A stretch of 64,000 nucleotides of DNA, from NCBI RefSeq assembly GCF_004362055.1, contig NZ_SNXB01000011.1, forward strand, positions 1 through 64,000. Direction: 5' to 3'. Both the position numbers and the translations under genes were made by a program. The notes under the pieces were generated by a model. The model made no database searches, was not told where the DNA came from, and saw only the letters and a list, made by a program, of their open reading frames with translations. This document shows positions 56,749-64,000 of the stretch, piece after piece (within the stretch, counting starts at the first letter, position 1; every line of letters begins with the position of its first letter). The stretch is from Flavobacterium sp. 245. Lineage in GTDB: Bacteria; Bacteroidota; Bacteroidia; Flavobacteriales; Flavobacteriaceae.

Positions 56749-59295
56749 ATGAAAAATTCGATTAAAAATATACTTACAATTATATCAGTTTTAACTTTTT
56801 CAATCTCATTTGCACAAAACATAGAAGGTGTAGTTAAAACAACTGAAAATACCCCATTAGAAGCAGCAAATGTTGTAGTTAAAGGAACTACCTCAAACAC
56901 TATTACAGACGCTTCAGGAAAATTTAGTATTGATACTAAAGGAAAACTTCCTGTTACACTTTTAATTCAATACGTTGGTTATAAAACTACTGAATTAGAA
57001 ATTTCCGATTTGCCTGCAACACCATTACAAATTGTTCTAAATGAAGAAAATGCGCTTGTTGAAGTTGTTGTTTCTTCACGACGCAGAATTGAAAAAGTTC
57101 AGGATGTGCCAATTGCAATTTCTGTAATTACAGGAAAGCAGGCAGAACAAACAGGAGCTTTTAATGTTAACCGTATCAAAGAACTTGTTCCTTCAGTACA
57201 GCTTTATTCTTCAAACCCAAGAAATACCGGAATCAACATTCGTAGTCTAGGTTCTCCTTTTGGATTAACAAATGACGGAATCGATCCAGGTGTTGGTTTC
57301 TATGTTGACGGTGTTTATTACGCTCGTCCTGCTGCAACAACTTTAGATTTCATTGATGTAGAACAAATCGAGGTATTGCGCGGACCACAAGGTTCATTAT
57401 TTGGAAAAAACACTACTTCTGGTGCTTTCAATATTACTACCAGAAAACCAAGTTTTACTACAGGAGCTGACTTCGAAGTAAGTTATGGAAATTACGCTTT
57501 TTTACAAGCTAAAGCATCGGTTACGGGAGCTTTAGGCAAAAAAGTGGCAGGAAGAATCTCTTTCTCAGGAACACAAAGAGATGGTTTAATTGACAATATC
57601 GTTACTGGAAGACCTACAAATACTTTGAACAATCAAGGTATTAGAGGACAGTTGCTTTGGACTCCATCTGTAAATACCAATATTATTTTGGCTGCCGATA
57701 TCACTACACAACGTCCTGATGGATATGCACAAGTTGTTGCAGGCGTTGCTCCTACGCAAAGAGCTGCTTACCGCCAATTTGATGCCATAATTAAAGATTT
57801 AAATTATCAGTTGCCAAGCTTAAATGCTTTTGACCGTAAAATTGACCAAGATACGCCATGGCGTTCAGGCCAAGATATGGGAGGTATTTCACTTAATATC
57901 GACACGAAAGTTGGACCAGGAACATTAACTTCAACTACAGCTTGGAGATTCTGGAACTGGGATCCATCAAATGACAGGGATTTTACAGGACTGCAAGTAT
58001 TGGCAAAATCTCAAAATCCAACGAGACAAACTCAGATAACTCAAGAGGTTCGTTACGCAGGTCAGCTTTCTACAAAAGTAAGCGGTGTTGTTGGAGCGTT
58101 CTTTATCGATCAAACTTCTCAGACTGATGGTACAGAAGAATCTGGAAATGCACAATGGAGATTCTCACAAAGTACTACAAGTCCATTATGGAAAACTCCA
58201 GGTCTTTTTGAAGGATACGGAATAAAAACTGATGCAAGAATTAGAGCTTCAAGTGCTGCGGTATTTGGTCAAATTGACTGGGCAATAACAGAACGTTTGC
58301 ATATTTTACCAGGTTTGAGATACAACTTTGATAAAAAAGATGCCCACTATGCCCGTAAAACTTATGGAGGTTTACAAACTAATGATCCAGCATTGCTAGC
58401 TTTGAAAAAATCTGTTTATTCTGATCAGGCATTTGACTCAAGTACAGACAATACTGATTTCTCAGGAAACTTAACATTGACTTATAAAGTTTCAGACAAA
58501 ATCAATACTTATGCAACTTATGCAAAAAGTTACAAACCAGTTGGTGTGAACGTTGCTGGACTTCCAACAGATTCAAAAGGAAATCCACTACTTGATCTCG
58601 CAGTAATCAGACCTGAAAAAGTGAATCATTACGAAATTGGAGTAAAAACTTCTCCTTTCAAGAATTCAATTTTTAACCTAACGTTCTTTAATACAGATAT
58701 TAAAGATTTCCAAACAAACGTTCAGGCAGCTGAATTAGGTGTAAACCGAGGATATCTTGCTAATGCCGATAAAGTACGTGTAAGAGGTGCAGAATTAGAT
58801 GCAAGTTTCGTATTTAGTTCACATTTAACCGTAAATGCTGCTGCTACTTATACTGATGGAAAATATGTGAAATTTACAAATGCGCCACTTCCATTAGAAG
58901 AAACTGGTGCTCCGGTATCTTTTAAAGATGTTTCAGGAACTGATTTGCCTGGAGCTTCAAGATGGGCAGGATCATTAGGCGGTGAACTTTCAGATAATGC
59001 AACATTCTTTGGAAACAGAGGAAAAATATTTGTAGCGATCGATTCTTATGCACGTTCTGAATTTTCTTCAAGTCCTTCGGCTTCAAAATATTTAATTGTA
59101 CCAGGTTATGCTATTTTTAATGCACGTTTAGGTTTCCGTGCTTCTCAAGGCTTATCTGTTCACTTTTGGGGACGCAACTTATTGAATAAAGATTACTACG
59201 AGCAATTATTGCCTGCCGGAGGTAATGCAGGACAATATGCTGGTGTAATTGGCGATCAAAGAACATATGGAGTTACTTTAAAATATTCGTTATAA
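56749..59295 (+). CDS. TonB-dependent receptor
   Basis: The 848-residue protein has a signal peptide (about 1-22), a CarboxypepD-regulatory-like domain (about 24-105, VKTTENTPLEAANVVVKGTTSN), a plug (about 115-235, VQDVPIAISVITGKQAEQTGAF and VDVEQIEVLRGPQGSLFGKNTTSGAFNITTRKP) and a 22-strand barrel. The final GVTLKYSL is a typical barrel end, with Leu in last place. It is not of the SusC class and lacks a SusD partner. The ligand is unknown; the neighbouring Rrf2 gene and Cys/Met leader point to a sulfur compound or an iron-related ligand (inference). A terminator follows. Confidence 0.93.
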   Translation: MKNSIKNILTIISVLTFSISFAQNIEGVVKTTENTPLEAANVVVKGTTSNTITDASGKFSIDTKGKLPVTLLIQYVGYKTTELEISDLPATPLQIVLNEENALVEVVVSSRRRIEKVQDVPIAISVITGKQAEQTGAFNVNRIKELVPSVQLYSSNPRNTGINIRSLGSPFGLTNDGIDPGVGFYVDGVYYARPAATTLDFIDVEQIEVLRGPQGSLFGKNTTSGAFNITTRKPSFTTGADFEVSYGNYAFLQAKASVTGALGKKVAGRISFSGTQRDGLIDNIVTGRPTNTLNNQGIRGQLLWTPSVNTNIILAADITTQRPDGYAQVVAGVAPTQRAAYRQFDAIIKDLNYQLPSLNAFDRKIDQDTPWRSGQDMGGISLNIDTKVGPGTLTSTTAWRFWNWDPSNDRDFTGLQVLAKSQNPTRQTQITQEVRYAGQLSTKVSGVVGAFFIDQTSQTDGTEESGNAQWRFSQSTTSPLWKTPGLFEGYGIKTDARIRASSAAVFGQIDWAITERLHILPGLRYNFDKKDAHYARKTYGGLQTNDPALLALKKSVYSDQAFDSSTDNTDFSGNLTLTYKVSDKINTYATYAKSYKPVGVNVAGLPTDSKGNPLLDLAVIRPEKVNHYEIGVKTSPFKNSIFNLTFFNTDIKDFQTNVQAAELGVNRGYLANADKVRVRGAELDASFVFSSHLTVNAAATYTDGKYVKFTNAPLPLEETGAPVSFKDVSGTDLPGASRWAGSLGGELSDNATFFGNRGKIFVAIDSYARSEFSSSPSASKYLIVPGYAIFNARLGFRASQGLSVHFWGRNLLNKDYYEQLLPAGGNAGQYAGVIGDQRTYGVTLKYSL

Positions 59296-59324
59296 AACCA
59301 TTGAGTTAGTTAGTTTAAAATCAT

Positions 59325-59360
59325 AAAAACGAGGTAAGTTTAAAAGCTTGCCTCGTTTTT
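59325..59360 (+). terminator. Terminator after the TonB receptor
   Basis: The stem AAAAACGAGGTAAG / CTTGCCTCGTTTTT contains one wobble pair, with loop TTTAAAAG and a T-run. It separates the receptor from DUF2490. Confidence 0.87.
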
Positions 59361-59403
59361 TTATATTTTGAAATCACAAAATAGTACTGAAACCAAATTT
59401 TAA

Positions 59404-59438
59404 TTTGCATTGAATCAATCTCGATTTCTATATATTCG
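59404..59438 (+). promoter_or_regulatory. Possible promoter of the DUF2490 gene
   Basis: TTTG (59404-59407) and TATATTCG (59431-59438), one mismatch from TAnnTTTG, stand 24 bp before the ATG. The 26-bp spacing from TTG equals that of two other promoters in the window. Confidence 0.45.
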
Positions 59439-59461
59439 CAACCTGAATTTATAGAGATTAA

Positions 59462-60199
59462 ATGAAATTTCTCAAATTATTATTTTTACTGGGCTTAGTC
59501 AGTCCACTTTTATCGGCACAAAACTTAAAAAAAACAGATCAGCAGACATTAAGCTGGATACGTTATTATAACATTTTGCCTTTATCTGAAAAATGGGCGC
59601 TTCACTCTGAATTTGATAATCGGAGTTTCTTGAATCCTGTGCACGAAAATCTTTTTGTGATTAGAGTGCAGGGCCGTTTTCGCGCCAGCAAACTTGTCGA
59701 TTTAGGAGGGGGTTTAGCTTTTTTTAGCGTAAATACACAAAACCCTGGCATTGACCCAAATTTTTCAGTCCCAGAATATCGAATCCAGCAAGATATTACT
59801 TTGATTAACGACATTGCAAAAATCACTTTTCACAATCGTTTCCAGCTTGAAGAACGGTTTATCGAAAAAGCCTCAAGAACCGAATTACTGGATACTTTTT
59901 CATTTGCACTTCGCTTCCGTTACAGATTACAATCGACTTTTGATCTTTGGAAAAAGGAAAACCGAAGCTTAAAAGGCACTATTTCAGATGAAGTGATGTT
60001 CAATTTTGGAAAAGATAACAAACTAAATACTTTTGATCAAAACCGCTTTTACATTGCACTTCGCTATCATTTTAATCCCAATCTAGGTTTGGAATTAGGT
60101 TACTTAAAAAACTTTCAAAGACGTGCAAGCGGTGTAGATTTTTATGATCGAGATATAATTCGCTTTACTGTTTATCATCGAATTGACAAGAGGTTCTGA
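59462..60199 (+). CDS. DUF2490 outer-membrane protein
   Basis: The 245-residue protein has a signal peptide (MKFLKLLFLLGLVSPLLSAQ). The mature part has alternating strands: WIRYYNILPLSEKWALHSEFDNR, IRVQGRFRASKLVDLGGGLAFF, RIQQDITLINDIAKITFHNRFQLEERF and a final FTVYHRIDKRF. This is the DUF2490 pattern, a small outer-membrane barrel, function unknown. It follows the TonB receptor after a terminator, so it likely has its own promoter. Confidence 0.87.
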   Translation: MKFLKLLFLLGLVSPLLSAQNLKKTDQQTLSWIRYYNILPLSEKWALHSEFDNRSFLNPVHENLFVIRVQGRFRASKLVDLGGGLAFFSVNTQNPGIDPNFSVPEYRIQQDITLINDIAKITFHNRFQLEERFIEKASRTELLDTFSFALRFRYRLQSTFDLWKKENRSLKGTISDEVMFNFGKDNKLNTFDQNRFYIALRYHFNPNLGLELGYLKNFQRRASGVDFYDRDIIRFTVYHRIDKRF

Positions 60200-60370
60200 G
60201 GGACTGAGGGACTGAGATGCTAAGGCTCTAAGATACTGAGATGCTAAGGTTCTAAGATACTAAGGCTTTAGTTTTAGAGATAAAAAAGCGTATAAATCAA
60301 ATTAGAATTTGATTTATACGCTTTTTCAAAACCTTAGCACCTTAGCATCTCAGAACCTCAGAACCTTAAA
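60197..60370. repeat. Nested inverted repeat with CTGAGATGCTAAGG iterations
   Basis: 60197-60270 holds iterations of GACTGAGATGCTAAGG / TCTAAGATACT. 60327-60368 holds the complementary CCTTAGCACCTTAGCATCTC and AGAACCTCAGAACC. Between them is the 21-bp terminator stem (60283-60326). The same word recurs at 19182-19202. Confidence 0.75.
60283..60326. terminator. Bidirectional terminator, DUF2490 / large barrel gene
   Basis: A perfect 21-bp stem (AAAAAGCGTATAAATCAAATT and its exact complement) with a 2-base loop AG as drawn, and A/T ends on both sides. It lies between convergent genes. Confidence 0.9.
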
Positions 60371-60423
60371 AAAAAAAGCCTTAAAGAGACGCACTATCAT
60401 GCGTCTCTAAAGAAAGACAAAAC

Positions 60424-63180
60424 CTACTCCTCTCTTTCTCGGCCTCTTTTCTTGCCTTTTTCATTTCCTGCAAAATTTCCGATTTTGTAGGCTAATGAAA
60501 ACATTACATATCTTTTTAAAACTGTATTTTCTTCATCACGGATTGATGTAGCCGAAATTGTTCTTGTGGCACTTTGATTCTGATTTAAAACATCATATAC
60601 TTTTACTTTCGCATAAAGCTTCTTGTCGAAAAAACCATAAGATAAACTAGTGTTCCATAGGTAAAAATCTTTTTTGAAATCACTCGAAATATTCGAATTG
60701 TAAGTATATCCAAAGTCATTTCCAAAAATCAATTTATCTGGCCAGTAACTCGTTGTTTGCAAATTAATTCGATGCACAACATTTGAAGTCGCGTCACGTG
60801 TATAGTTTTCGTACTTTGTTTCATTATAGGACAAACTGTACGAAGGTGCAATAACCAGCAAATCGCCATATTCATATGATAAATAAACCTTTGGCGTTAC
60901 AGCAGTAGATTTTGCATTGTACAAAACTGCATTTGTATAACCTTTATCAAAATTGTAGCTTCCGTTTAGCTGCAGACCATATCGAAGTGTGTGCGCATCT
61001 CTTTTAACCGACTGGTTCCAGTTTCCTCCGACAGAAAAAGTATAAGTATCAGACAAATTCACATAAGTTGTCGTTCTTTTTCCGCTGTCGTCATAAAATG
61101 AAGTAGAATAAATATCATTTGCATAATAATCTCCTCGGGCATACAAACTATAGCCAGAACGCGTGCGGAAATCGAAATTTCTAAAACTGAAATTGGCACT
61201 GTTTTTTTCTATTGGAGTCAGGTTTGGATTTCCGATAATTGTATTTAACGGATTGCTCAAATTAGCGACTGGCAGTAAAAAACTCGAAGCAGGAAGCGTG
61301 TTGGAATAATCGTATTTAAAAGTCAAATTCTTTGAACGGCTAAACTTATACCTAAACTGTGCTGTAGCATAAGGAAGTGCATATTTCTGATTCAAATCTG
61401 TTGCTTTTCCCAAATAAAACGCATGGTTATCATAATCAATAATTGACGTTTTTGTATCCAGATTTATCGTGTATTTATTCTTTTGCAACGTAATTCCAAC
61501 TTTTGGGCTAACCGAATTTTGCTTCGAAGTCGTATAAGTTGTCAGCGACTCATTTATTTGAGAATACGATTGCGAATTGCCGTCGAAATCAAATGTTTTC
61601 TGATCTTTTATTTCTTTTTGCCAATCAAAATCAGAACCAAATCTAACACGCAGTGAATCTGTAATTGGCTCCGTATATTCAATATCTAACGAATAAGCAT
61701 CGTTAACATTATCGTTTCTGCTTTTTTGATTTCTTTCATCATTTGGTTTATTGTCCTGATAAAAAATAGTTTCCGAAACGTTTATTCCGTCTGTAATTGC
61801 ATCGGTATTATTATTGTCAAAAACAAAACTCAAATTACGGTTCTTTTTCTCAAAAACTTTATTAAAATTAAGTGTGTTTGCAAAATTTGTTGACGTATTT
61901 TCTCGGTGAGAAACTGCAGTACTTTCGTTTAAAGGCTGACCATTTTCATCTTCAGATGAACTAGAAGAAGCCGAATCACTATCCACTCTTGTTTGATTGA
62001 ATTTTGGCGTAAAAACAATTCGCGTTTTAGGATCCAATTTGTATTCAAATTCAAAATTGGCTTTATTTCCTGTATTTTCATTTCTAGTTTTAGAATCTGA
62101 AGCAGTCAAGATATTTCCAGTTGGCAAAAAACTTAACTGATTTGCCTTGCTGTCGTTATTGGTAATTGTATTCGAAAAATTATAACTTCCCGTAGTTGCA
62201 AAATCTTTAAACCAATCATCAGAATAATTAACTCCTGCCAAATTTGACTGCGTAATTCCCTTACCGCTGGTACTGCTAGGCTGATTTGTACTGTTATTTC
62301 TTCCGCCTCCCATATTATCAAAAACATCATCCATCGAGAATCCGGTCGAATTAATATTATTTGATGAAGCCAAAACACTAATCTTCTGATTATTATTAAA
62401 GAAATTCATAATCAAACTGCTTTCATAGCGATCATCAGAACCATAGCCGGCAAGCGCTTTTCCGAAGAAACCTTTATTTTTCTTTTCGTCAATCGTGAAG
62501 TTAATAGATGAATTGTCTGAGCTTGATTCCTGTTTTGCCAATTCTTCTTTCTTGGTTTTAAAATCAGAAACCTGAACTTTTTTAATTATTTCGGCTGGCA
62601 TGTTTTTCAATAACATCTGTCCATCTTTATCAAAAAATGCTTTTCCGTTCACTAAAAACTGAGTGACTTCCCTCCCATTTACAGTCACTTTCCCGTCATT
62701 ATCAACATCGACGCCGGGCAATTGCTTTAATAAATTTTCGACATTTGCATCTGGCCTGACTTTAAAAGCCGAAGCATTAAATTCTAAAGTATCTTTTTTA
62801 ACAGCAACCGGAGGCGCTTCTGTTTTAATAACAACATTTTCTAAAGCATTTATATTTTCCGTTAAATACAGTTTTCCAAAATCCTTGCTTTCTACCAATT
62901 CTTTCTGTTCTTCAACCAAAGTTTGGTAACCCATATAGTTGACTTTCAAAAAAACAGGTTTGTTGATTTTTTTTGTATTTATTCTGAAAACACCATTTTT
63001 ATCGGTAGTTGCATATTCAATTACAGCAGAATCCTTTACGGTTGTAAAATATACGGTAGCCATTTCAAGCGGCACCTGTGTGTTAAGATCAACAACAGTT
63101 CCTTTAATGATAATATCATTTTGTGCATTGGCAGCGACGCAAAAAAGAAAAAACAGTAAATAAGAAAAATATCTGGTCAT
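60424..63180 (-). CDS. Outer-membrane beta-barrel family protein with N-terminal CarboxypepD-like domain
   Basis: The 918-residue protein has a signal peptide (cut near residue 19), a CarboxypepD-regulatory-like domain (about 22-105, IKGTVVDLNTQVPLEMATVYF) and a plug-like region (about 125-215, VENLLKQLPGVDVDNDGKVTVNGREVTQFLVNGK). The rest is a barrel of TonB-receptor size. It matches the outer-membrane beta-barrel family (PF14905 type). A low-complexity NSTNQPSSTSGKG loop (about 298-310) and a SSSSSEDENGQ loop are extracellular by expectation. It ends in the charged NEKGKKRGREREE rather than an aromatic residue. Transport substrate unknown. Confidence 0.88.
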   Translation of the reverse strand: MTRYFSYLLFFLFCVAANAQNDIIIKGTVVDLNTQVPLEMATVYFTTVKDSAVIEYATTDKNGVFRINTKKINKPVFLKVNYMGYQTLVEEQKELVESKDFGKLYLTENINALENVVIKTEAPPVAVKKDTLEFNASAFKVRPDANVENLLKQLPGVDVDNDGKVTVNGREVTQFLVNGKAFFDKDGQMLLKNMPAEIIKKVQVSDFKTKKEELAKQESSSDNSSINFTIDEKKNKGFFGKALAGYGSDDRYESSLIMNFFNNNQKISVLASSNNINSTGFSMDDVFDNMGGGRNNSTNQPSSTSGKGITQSNLAGVNYSDDWFKDFATTGSYNFSNTITNNDSKANQLSFLPTGNILTASDSKTRNENTGNKANFEFEYKLDPKTRIVFTPKFNQTRVDSDSASSSSSEDENGQPLNESTAVSHRENTSTNFANTLNFNKVFEKKNRNLSFVFDNNNTDAITDGINVSETIFYQDNKPNDERNQKSRNDNVNDAYSLDIEYTEPITDSLRVRFGSDFDWQKEIKDQKTFDFDGNSQSYSQINESLTTYTTSKQNSVSPKVGITLQKNKYTINLDTKTSIIDYDNHAFYLGKATDLNQKYALPYATAQFRYKFSRSKNLTFKYDYSNTLPASSFLLPVANLSNPLNTIIGNPNLTPIEKNSANFSFRNFDFRTRSGYSLYARGDYYANDIYSTSFYDDSGKRTTTYVNLSDTYTFSVGGNWNQSVKRDAHTLRYGLQLNGSYNFDKGYTNAVLYNAKSTAVTPKVYLSYEYGDLLVIAPSYSLSYNETKYENYTRDATSNVVHRINLQTTSYWPDKLIFGNDFGYTYNSNISSDFKKDFYLWNTSLSYGFFDKKLYAKVKVYDVLNQNQSATRTISATSIRDEENTVLKRYVMFSLAYKIGNFAGNEKGKKRGREREE

Positions 63181-63274
63181 AATTGGTTAGTTAGAACCAA
63201 TAAGACCTAGAAACAAGTCAAAGGTTTAATTAAATATTTAACAATTAAAGCGTATTTTGTTTAGAAGCAAAAAA

Positions 63275-63298
63275 AAATCCCCATTTTACAGGGGATTT
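63275..63298 (-). terminator. Terminator after der
   Basis: An eight-bp stem AAATCCCC / GGGGATTT with loop ATTTTACA lies 5 bp beyond the der stop. It is followed on the minus strand by a long T-run. Confidence 0.88.
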
Positions 63299-63303
63299 CA
63301 TTT

Positions 63304-64000
63304 TTATTTTTCTCTGATATAAATATCGATTGGCACTCCAGAAAAGTCCCAATTTTCTCTGATTTTATTTTCAAGATATCTTTTATATGGCTCTTTAACA
63401 TATTGTGGCATATTTGCAAAAAACACAAACTGAGGTGTTGGTGTTGGCAACTGCATACAATATTTAATTTTCACATATTTACCTTTTGTTGCCGGCGGTG
63501 GATAAGCTTCAATTACTTTCAGCATATATTCATTGAACTTTGAAGTTGCAATTCTTTGCTGTCTATTTTCATAAACTTGAACTGTAGCTTCTAGTGCTTT
63601 CAATAAACGTTGTTTCGTTAAAGCCGAAACAAATAAAATTGGCACATCTGTAAAAGGCATTAATTCTTTTTTGATTTTCTCTTCGTAATCACGAGTTGAC
63701 ATGGTATCTTTTTCAACCAAATCCCATTTGTTTACCAAGATTACAACACCTTTACGGTTTTTTTCAGCCAGCCAGAAAATACTCTGATCTTGACCTTCGA
63801 ATCCACGCGTTGCATCGATAACCAATATACAAATATCTGCATGCTCAATCGCTCTAACAGAACGCATTACAGAATAAAATTCTAAATCTTCCTTCACCTT
63901 AGCTTTACGACGAATTCCCGCAGTATCAACCAAGTTGAATTCAAAACCAAAACGGTCAAATTTTGTATCAATTGCATCACGAGTAGTTCCTGCAATATCC
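63304..64000 (-). CDS. der: Ribosome-assembly GTPase Der, C-terminal part (cut by window edge)
   Basis: About 231 residues are visible, open at the right edge. They start in the second GTPase domain: ...GTTRDAIDTKF (G2), VDTAGIRRKAKV (G3), NKWDLV (G4) and SALT (G5). A C-terminal KH-like domain (about the last 90 residues, KYVKIKYCMQLPTPTPQFVFF) closes the protein. Der (EngA) has two tandem GTPase domains and helps mature the 50S subunit. A TTG at 63933 could be taken as a start, but the frame continues with conserved Der sequence up to 64000, so the gene is simply truncated by the window. Confidence 0.95.
   Translation of the reverse strand, partial: DIAGTTRDAIDTKFDRFGFEFNLVDTAGIRRKAKVKEDLEFYSVMRSVRAIEHADICILVIDATRGFEGQDQSIFWLAEKNRKGVVILVNKWDLVEKDTMSTRDYEEKIKKELMPFTDVPILFVSALTKQRLLKALEATVQVYENRQQRIATSKFNEYMLKVIEAYPPPATKGKYVKIKYCMQLPTPTPQFVFFANMPQYVKEPYKRYLENKIRENWDFSGVPIDIYIREK

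Noticed and set aside
63931..63933. TTG start for der
   Set aside because: The frame continues upstream with conserved Der sequence to the window edge, so this is an internal codon.

Overview
This 64 kb window looks like chromosomal DNA of a Flavobacterium-type member of the Bacteroidota. The base composition is A+T-rich, and there are a SusC/SusD pair, a TamL/TamB pair, several families largely confined to Bacteroidota (DUF2851, DUF4230, DUF4136, DUF5522, Porin_10-like, GSCFA), and many genes without Shine-Dalgarno sites. Several promoters match the phylum's -33 TTTG / -7 TAnnTTTG pattern. No rRNA, tRNA, CRISPR array, prophage or complete insertion sequence was seen. The genus is inferred; the sequence itself shows only the family-level signs.

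Layout. 1-2.1 kb: a heptamer tandem array, then an acyl-CoA dehydrogenase/HhH operon (minus). 2.4-3.9 kb: an amino-acid permease. 3.9-9.5 kb: a minus-strand run of PspC-like protein, DUF2851, DEDDh exonuclease, cystathionine beta-synthase-like enzyme and porin. 9.7-14.4 kb: SusD and SusC with no adjacent enzymes. 15-19.2 kb: rnhB, a secreted NTF2-like protein, lipB and two paralogous lipoproteins. 19.3-23.7 kb: a structured repeat, lysS, a lipoprotein, a D-2-hydroxyacid dehydrogenase and a Spy-like protein. 23.7-30.4 kb: a zinc metalloprotease, hemL, a small membrane protein, a LysM glucosaminidase, an ACC-deaminase-like enzyme, a small HExxH membrane protein and DUF5522. 30.9-37.4 kb: amino-acid metabolism, namely hutU, a DUF4136 lipoprotein, ilvA behind an isoleucine-codon attenuator, a truncated haemoglobin and an aromatic amino-acid hydroxylase. 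37.6-45.8 kb: DUF4230, TamL and TamB. 46-52.4 kb: GSCFA, an ABC exporter, a GxxExxY nuclease-fold protein flanked by inverted repeats, and alaS. 52.7-56 kb: M23 peptidase, MerR, LemA and two TPM-domain proteins. 56.1-60.2 kb: an Rrf2 regulator, a 36-codon ORF ending in Cys and Met codons, a TonB-dependent receptor and DUF2490. 60.4-64 kb: a large outer-membrane barrel protein and the 3' part of der.

The two most interesting places are regulatory. (i) 33548-33699 carries a promoter, a 19-codon leader with 8 Ile codons, an alternative-hairpin arrangement and a terminator ahead of ilvA: a near-textbook attenuator. (ii) 56517-56748 carries a -7 box with a dyad where -33 should be and a small ORF ending Cys-Met-Met-Cys-Met-Cys, placed between an Rrf2 regulator and a TonB receptor. 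It looks like a sulfur-amino-acid-sensing leader for a sulfur-related uptake system, and I do not recognise it as a described one.

Intergenic DNA is unusually rich in interspersed imperfect repeats. These include an AATCTCGCAAAG-type inverted repeat (five loci), an AATTCGTGTAATTCGTGG-type inverted repeat (two loci), a TAGCCCCGAT-type structured element, REP-like palindromes, and AT-rich degenerate iterations. One repeat pair brackets the GxxExxY gene.
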